Assembly (NCBI GenBank): GCA_021323255.1
Contig: JAJTCL010000069.1
Coordinates: 1 to 10,638 of the forward strand
Length of the DNA stretch: 10,638 nucleotides
Origin: Propionibacteriaceae bacterium
GTDB taxonomy: Bacteria > Actinomycetota > Actinomycetes > Propionibacteriales > Propionibacteriaceae
Direction of reading: 5' to 3'
Positions 6,446-10,638 of the stretch are shown in pieces. The notes under the pieces were generated by a model. The model saw only the letters and a list, made by a program, of their open reading frames with translations. It was not told the origin of the DNA and ran no database searches. The translations under genes and the position numbers were made by a program. How positions within the stretch are numbered: the stretch's first letter is position 1; every line of letters begins with the position of its first letter.

Positions 6446-7729
6446 GTGACCTTCGATGACTCAACAAGCCCTGCTTCCAGAGCGGGTCAGGACGGGCAAC
6501 TCCAGCGGGAGTTCGTCGAGAGATGGCGGCAGAACGGCTACAACTGCTTCTCATCCGGCCACAAGTTCTGCCGCGAGGTCTGCCCGGTGACCCAGGTGAC
6601 GCGAAATGAGAACCACACCCCTACCGCCTTCCACGCCAACATCATCGCCATGGACAAGGATCTGCTCGACATCGAAGATGTCGCCGATGACTACGTCCAC
6701 TGCACCCAGTGCGGCGCGTGCGAGATCCGGTGCCCGAACACCTTGTTCGTTGGTGACTTCTATCAGGCGCGGACCGAAACGGTGAAGGTGGTACGGGCCG
6801 CGCGGGCACTGATGGTCGACAAGGGGTTGGACCGGGACGGGTGGAAGCTCTGGAACCGACTGACGAACGATCTCAAGAACGAGCCCGTGCTCGGCACCGG
6901 GGACGGCCAGCCAAACGGCCAAGATCATGTCCGTGATTGGGCAGAAGGGCTGCAGATCCCGATCGGCGGCGAGACGATCATGTTCGTCGACTGCGAGGCC
7001 GCGTTCTACCGCACGTCGAACACACGTGCCACTGCCCAGGTGCTGCAGCAGGCGGGCGTCGAGTTCGGCCTGATGAACGAGCAGTGGTGCTGCGGTGGTC
7101 CAGCTGCCGAGATGGGCTACGTCGAGCAGTCCCGGGCCTTCGCCGAGCACAACCTCGCGGACTGGCGCGCCTCCGGGGTCAAGCGAGTCATTGCCATCGA
7201 GCCGCACGACTACATCCACTTCACCGAGGACTATCCGGCGTACTTCGGAATGGACTTCGACATCGAGGTGGTGCAGATCATCGAGCTGGTAGCCGAGCTG
7301 ATCAAGAACGGCCAGCTCAAGCTCGAGAGGCCGATCAACAAGACCGTGACCTATCACGATCCTTGCCGGCTCAACAAGCGCAAAGGGATCCACGAGGCAC
7401 CGCGCTTCATCCTGAACTCGATCCCGGGTTTGATCTTCAAGGATGTTGATCATGTCACTCAGTGGTCGTACTGCTCCGGTGGCGGTGGCGGACTCCCCAT
7501 TGAGAAGCCTGAGATCACCGAAGCGATCAGCGACGTGCGCGTAGCCAGGGCCAAGGAGCTCGACGTCGACATGCTGGTCAGTGCATGTGTCTGGTCGGAG
7601 CGTCCACTTGCGACAGCGGGACACAAAGCCGGGATCGAAGTCGCCGACATCATCGAGCTGGTTGCCGAGTCCGCAGGAATCGAGGTCGGCGGCCGCCGGG
7701 GAGCGTCAGATCTGGAGGCTGCCCGATGA
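6446..7729 (+). CDS. Iron-sulfur CCG-domain protein, GlcF/HdrD-like dehydrogenase subunit
   Basis: This 427-aa protein is built like the Fe-S subunits of GlcDEF-type or HdrD-type dehydrogenases, which pass electrons from a flavoprotein partner to quinone or another acceptor. The ferredoxin-like N-terminus has a canonical C-x2-C-x2-C-x3-CP cluster at 86, 89, 92 and 96. A preceding, unusual C34-x7-C42-x3-C46-P takes the place of the expected first cluster motif. Two CCG domains follow. Domain 1 has C183, then C215-C216-GGP after 31 residues, but ExxD (252-255) where CxxC is expected. Domain 2 has C307, then C343-S344-GGGGG, and C381-xx-S384. No membrane segment is evident. The GTG at 6446 is preceded by AAGGGG at 6434-6439. 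The stop overlaps the next start by 4 bp (ATGA), implying translational coupling with the FAD partner. Substrate and electron acceptor are unknown. Confidence 0.88.
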   Translation: MTFDDSTSPASRAGQDGQLQREFVERWRQNGYNCFSSGHKFCREVCPVTQVTRNENHTPTAFHANIIAMDKDLLDIEDVADDYVHCTQCGACEIRCPNTLFVGDFYQARTETVKVVRAARALMVDKGLDRDGWKLWNRLTNDLKNEPVLGTGDGQPNGQDHVRDWAEGLQIPIGGETIMFVDCEAAFYRTSNTRATAQVLQQAGVEFGLMNEQWCCGGPAAEMGYVEQSRAFAEHNLADWRASGVKRVIAIEPHDYIHFTEDYPAYFGMDFDIEVVQIIELVAELIKNGQLKLERPINKTVTYHDPCRLNKRKGIHEAPRFILNSIPGLIFKDVDHVTQWSYCSGGGGGLPIEKPEITEAISDVRVARAKELDVDMLVSACVWSERPLATAGHKAGIEVADIIELVAESAGIEVGGRRGASDLEAAR

Positions 7730-9240
7730 CCACCGCTCCCGTGATGACCGTCGACGCCGCCATTGTCGCCGAGCTCGAGGCGATCATGAATGAGCCCGGA
7801 TCCGTGCTGACCGGCGTTTCCAGCCGGGCCAATCGCGCACGGGTGCCTGCGCCCTTCCCGCTGCACAGATGGGCGGAGCACATGCCGGCCGTCGTCGTAC
7901 TGCCGAGAACCGCCGAGCAGGTTTCGGAGATCATCAAGCTGGCCAACCGGGTAAAGATCCCCGTCGTTCCGCGCGCCGGCGGGACCGGCCTCAACGACGG
8001 AGCGGTCCCGCTGCGCGGTGGGATCATGGTTGACGTCAAGCGGATGAACCAGATCCATGAGGTCGACCTAGCCGATCGAACTGTCACGGTCGGCCCCGGC
8101 ATCAACATGCTGAAACTCAACGAGGAGCTCAAGAAATACGGCGTCTTCTACCCAGACACGCCAGCCTCGTACCCGTGCTCCCTAGTGGGTGGGCGTATCG
8201 CCTGTAGCGGTTGGTCGTTGTTGGGCTCCCGTTTCGGGCATACCCGTGACCTGGTTGTGTCCTTCGAAATCGTGCTACCCACCGGAGAGATCATCCGGGT
8301 TGGAGATGGCGGCGGGAAGAAGGTCCGCAAGTCCTCGACGGGCTATCACCTCAAGCACTTGTTCATGGGCCATCAAGGCACGCTGGGCATCGTCACCGAA
8401 GCGACGCTGGAGCTGGTACCCAGGCCAGAGGCGGAGTTCGCGGCCTTCTTCGCGTTCGACGACTTCGGAAATGCTCATCGCACCGTGTACGGAATTGTCA
8501 CCTCGGGTATCGCCACTCTGGCCGGCACCGTGCTCTTCGACGAGAAGAAGATCGAGTACCTGCGACGCGACGATGAGGCCTTCATTCCGATGCCGCCGTG
8601 GGTGAACTCCATCGTGGCGACCGCCCTGTATGGAACGAAGCCGGAGGTGCGGGAGGCGTCGAAGCTGCTGATGGACCTCGGGAGGAAGGAAGGGGGGCGT
8701 TACACCGGCGACGAGATGGCGGTCGGTGACTGGGCGTCCCGACACGACCGCTACGCCAACCCGCTGCACGGACGCCTCAAGGACGGCACCGTCGCTCCGA
8801 TGTCCTGGCACTGCGAGGACGCGTCACTGAACTGGACCGTTATTCCGAAGGTGCGCGAGGAGTGGACAGCGATCGCCGACAGATACATCGACAAGTTCGG
8901 CATCTTCGACAACTGGGGTATCTACTGCTACACCAACGCGGCGTACAAGCCCTGGGGTGACTACCTCGCCGAGATTGACATCGGGATTTGGGAGGAGAAG
9001 CTCGACGACGAATCCTGGGCCGGCTGGGTCGACTTCAAGTCCGAGATCGCGAAGGTGTCACTGAAGTACGGCGGCTCGATCACCGCCTGCCACGGCAGTA
9101 CCAGAGCCGGCGACGCTGAGCTGGTCTCCGAAGAGATGGGCGGCGGCTGGGACGTGATGCTCAAGATCAAACGGACACTCGATCCCAACAACATCATGAA
9201 TCCCGGCAAGCAAATGCTGGACCAGGCGTACGAGAGCTGA
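7726..9240 (+). CDS. FAD-linked oxidase, GlcD/VAO-superfamily flavoprotein subunit
   Basis: This 504-aa protein has an N-terminal FAD_binding_4 (PCMH-type) domain. Its landmarks are VVVLPRTAEQVSEIIKLAN (56-74), the pyrophosphate loop PRAGGTGLNDGAVP (82-95), YPDTPASYPCSLVGGRIACSG (142-162, in outline), RFGHTRDLV, and GHQGTLGIVTEATLELVPRP (215-234). The C-terminal FAD-oxidase_C domain includes the HG pair at 456-457 (ACHGSTR; GlcD-like enzymes have a similar HG) and the family ending LDPNNIMNPGK (485-495). Relatives oxidise 2-hydroxy acids (glycolate, D-lactate, 2-hydroxyglutarate) or phenolic alcohols. Nothing in the sequence decides which. The ATG at 7726 lies in the ATGA overlap with the Fe-S gene and has GGAGG 7 nt upstream, so I prefer it to the longer frame. 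The pair should form a cytoplasmic or membrane-peripheral complex in which FAD oxidises the substrate and the Fe-S protein removes electrons. Confidence 0.9.
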   Translation: MTTAPVMTVDAAIVAELEAIMNEPGSVLTGVSSRANRARVPAPFPLHRWAEHMPAVVVLPRTAEQVSEIIKLANRVKIPVVPRAGGTGLNDGAVPLRGGIMVDVKRMNQIHEVDLADRTVTVGPGINMLKLNEELKKYGVFYPDTPASYPCSLVGGRIACSGWSLLGSRFGHTRDLVVSFEIVLPTGEIIRVGDGGGKKVRKSSTGYHLKHLFMGHQGTLGIVTEATLELVPRPEAEFAAFFAFDDFGNAHRTVYGIVTSGIATLAGTVLFDEKKIEYLRRDDEAFIPMPPWVNSIVATALYGTKPEVREASKLLMDLGRKEGGRYTGDEMAVGDWASRHDRYANPLHGRLKDGTVAPMSWHCEDASLNWTVIPKVREEWTAIADRYIDKFGIFDNWGIYCYTNAAYKPWGDYLAEIDIGIWEEKLDDESWAGWVDFKSEIAKVSLKYGGSITACHGSTRAGDAELVSEEMGGGWDVMLKIKRTLDPNNIMNPGKQMLDQAYES

Positions 9241-9250
9241 GGGCCAAGCC

Positions 9251-9583
9251 ATGCGACGGTTCGTCTACATGCAGCAATACGTCCGCCCGGAAGCGACCCG
9301 GGTGTCCGACGGTGTGGTCATCCGGCTGAAGCACTACGAGGTTGACCCGGAGCTGATGGGTCAGCAGTTCGACCAGCAGGACATGCCAGCGTGGGACACG
9401 CTGCGGATCGTCGATGATCGGAACGACCATCTGAACTGGATGCACGAGCACTTTGCCGACGAGACGCTGGTCGCGGGCCAGGAGGCCGAACTGGACCTCG
9501 GGGCTGGTCAGCCGAGCGGCGAGCCGTACCCGACGCTGTCAGAGGTCTCGGCGCGGCACCCAAAGCCGATCCTCCCCTACTGA
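9251..9583 (+). CDS. Unrecognised 110-aa acidic protein, third gene of the Fe-S/FAD operon
   Basis: I do not recognise this protein. It starts with ATG 10 bp after the FAD gene stop, with GAGGG upstream that overlaps the end of that gene, and so is almost certainly co-transcribed and co-translated. It is soluble in character, with no signal peptide or membrane segment, no cysteine, and about 19 acidic against 10 basic residues. A compact middle, DDRNDHLNWMHEHF (55-68), has three histidines (60, 65, 67) with nearby acids and could bind a metal. The tail from about 84 is rich in Gly, Pro and Ser and ends PKPILPY, probably extended. It could be a small subunit, an assembly or stability factor for the dehydrogenase, or an enzyme of its own. 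Position alone supports a link to the two upstream proteins. Confidence 0.75.
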   Translation: MRRFVYMQQYVRPEATRVSDGVVIRLKHYEVDPELMGQQFDQQDMPAWDTLRIVDDRNDHLNWMHEHFADETLVAGQEAELDLGAGQPSGEPYPTLSEVSARHPKPILPY

Positions 9584-9591
9584 CACGTTCC

Positions 9592-9612
9592 CCCCGCTGG
9601 CTCAGCTCGGGG
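9592..9612. terminator. Possible bidirectional hairpin between convergent genes
   Basis: CCCCG (9592-9596) pairs with CGGGG (9608-9612), and inside it CTG (9597-9599) pairs with CAG (9603-9605) around a GCT loop, with a 2-nt bulge. It sits at the junction of the operon (stop at 9583) and the MDR pseudogene (stop at 9602) and overlaps the end of the latter. There is no T tract on either side, so it would be a weak terminator at best. Confidence 0.25.
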
Positions 9613-10500
9613 TGAGAACGACCTTGCCGATGTTGCGACGTTCGGCGAGGAATCGGTGAGCTTCGCCAGCGCGCTCGAACGGAAAGGCCTTCGCAATGAC
9701 CGGCGCCAGCCGGCCAGCTCCCAGATCTGTGAGCAGCGGTCTTGTGATCCTGTCCATGCCACCTTCCCGCCGCCACCAGCTCAGCAGGTTGAGACCGAAA
9801 ACACCACGGTTCTGATTCAACATCCGGCCGGTGTGCCACCAGGGCATGGTCGAGGTCGGTAATCGCAGCAGGCTCGTCACGGCGGTGCGTAGGTTGCGGC
9901 CGTTTTCGTTCAGGGCCTCCGACAGGCCGTACATGATCAACCGGCCGCCTGGACGGAGGATCCGGTAGTCCTTGCGGAACGACGTCGGGCCGAGGGCGTC
10001 CATCACGATGTCGACGCCCTCGCCGTCGGTGAGCCGGCGGACTTCGGCCTTGAAATCCTGGCTGCGGTAGTCGATGGCATGGTGCACACCCTGAGCTTTG
10101 ATGGCTTGGTGCTTGGTCGCCGATGCGGTGCCGAAGATCTCAGCGTCGGCGTTGCGGGCTATCTGGATCGCGGCAGTCCCGACACCACCGGCGGCTGAAT
10201 GGATCAATACCCTGTTCTGCGCGCGGAGGCCGCCCATGATGATCAGCCCGGCGTACGCCGTGGCGTAATTTACGCAGAACGCCGCGCCTTCCTCGAAGCT
10301 GAGATTGTCCGGCATCGGCATGACATCTCTGGCGTGAGCGGTGGCTAGCTCGGCCTGACCCCCGAAGTGGGTCCCGGCCATCACCCGCTGCCCGATCGCC
10401 AACCCGCTGACATCCGCGCCGATGGTGTCCACTTCGCCGGCCACCTCATAGCCCAGAGAACCTCCGGACCGCCGGTCCGGGTCAAGACCACCGCCTTCAT
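9602..10500 (-). pseudogene. MDR-family quinone oxidoreductase-like gene with a deleted GroES domain
   Basis: From about 10462 leftwards the frame encodes the body of a zinc-free medium-chain dehydrogenase of the quinone oxidoreductase/zeta-crystallin kind. It has GYEVAGEVDTIGADVSG, then GQRVMAGTHFGGQAELA, the NADPH-binding SAAGGVGTAAIQIA, VDIVMDALG, and the family ending NIGKVVLTPS. The true beginning is visible in another frame: ATG at 10500 opening MKAVVLTRTGGPEVL, the classic MDR start. Between PEVL and GYEVAG homologues have about 45 residues of the GroES-like domain. Here the two pieces are directly joined, out of frame, near 10455-10460. A GTG at 10444 could start a product of 280 aa, but it would lack the N-terminal fold and have no supporting ribosome site. 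The gene is therefore called inactive. It converges on the Fe-S/FAD operon. Confidence 0.82.
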
Positions 10501-10638
10501 GGCCTAAAGCTACGCTCGGCTCCGCCGCCAGGGATCAGCCGCCGATCGAGACATCATCTGACACTTCCGGAACTGATGAGTCTTGCGCGGAGTGACATCC
10601 ATCAAATAGGGATCAGCGTTCGGCAGCCCACGTTTCCG
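10501..10638. other. Non-coding edge of the window upstream of the MDR pseudogene
   Basis: No gene is recognisable in these 138 bp. There is a 10-bp direct repeat, AGGGATCAGC (10530-10539 and 10608-10617), and a small palindrome TTCCGGAA (10565-10572). AACTGATG and GCGGAGTG (10571-10578, 10587-10594) also occur, overlapping each other, in the inverted repeat near 5087-5101. This is presumably the former promoter region of the MDR gene. Confidence 0.4.

Noticed and set aside
6551..7624. A 357-codon open frame on the minus strand opposite the Fe-S gene.
   Set aside because: It mirrors a strongly supported gene, has no family motifs, and long antisense frames are common in GC-rich coding DNA.
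7585..7725. A 47-codon upstream extension of the FAD oxidase.
   Set aside because: It lies within the Fe-S gene in another frame, and the ATG at 7726 with GGAGG in the ATGA overlap explains the start.

Overview
The window looks like chromosomal DNA of a high-GC actinomycete (Actinomycetota; I cannot fix the genus). The reasons are the strong G/C bias at third codon positions, GTG starts, an F420-type luciferase-like oxidoreductase, a large LAL-type LuxR regulator and many flavin/nicotinamide oxidoreductases. There are no rRNA, tRNA, CRISPR, phage or intact transposase genes.

Left part (1-4711), all on the minus strand: reading leftwards there is a decayed GMC oxidoreductase, a DapB-family reductase that lacks the catalytic histidine, a 920-aa LAL/LuxR ATPase regulator, and the first 16 codons of what looks like an FAD/NAD-binding oxidoreductase running off the left edge. 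The 79-bp gap between the regulator and that last gene holds three perfect dyad symmetries packed side by side, a likely operator cluster. A 465-bp gene-free stretch (4712-5176) with one long imperfect inverted repeat closes this part.

Middle part (5177-9583): a divergent pair of transcription units shares a 219-bp control region. Leftwards is a single LLM-class, probably F420-dependent, oxidoreductase. Rightwards is a compact three-gene operon: a 427-aa Fe-S/CCG-domain protein, a 504-aa FAD-linked (GlcD-like) oxidase overlapping it by 4 bp, and a 110-aa acidic orphan protein 10 bp further on. This resembles a two-subunit flavin/iron-sulfur dehydrogenase of the GlcD/GlcF or HdrD kind. However, several CCG cysteines are replaced at exactly aligned positions, the N-terminal cluster motif is non-canonical, and an unrecognised small third gene is attached. 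The leader of this operon can fold a hairpin that covers its ribosome binding site. This operon is my best candidate for something undescribed.

Right part (9584-10638): converging on the operon is an MDR-family quinone oxidoreductase-like gene on the minus strand. Its start is recognisable, but about 45 codons of the GroES-like domain are missing and the frame is broken, so it is a pseudogene. The last 138 bp hold no gene I can recognise. Two of the oxidoreductase genes (GMC and MDR) have thus been destroyed by internal deletion while the central divergent unit is intact, which suggests a catabolic or redox accessory region under turnover. The substrate of the central system cannot be read from the sequence.
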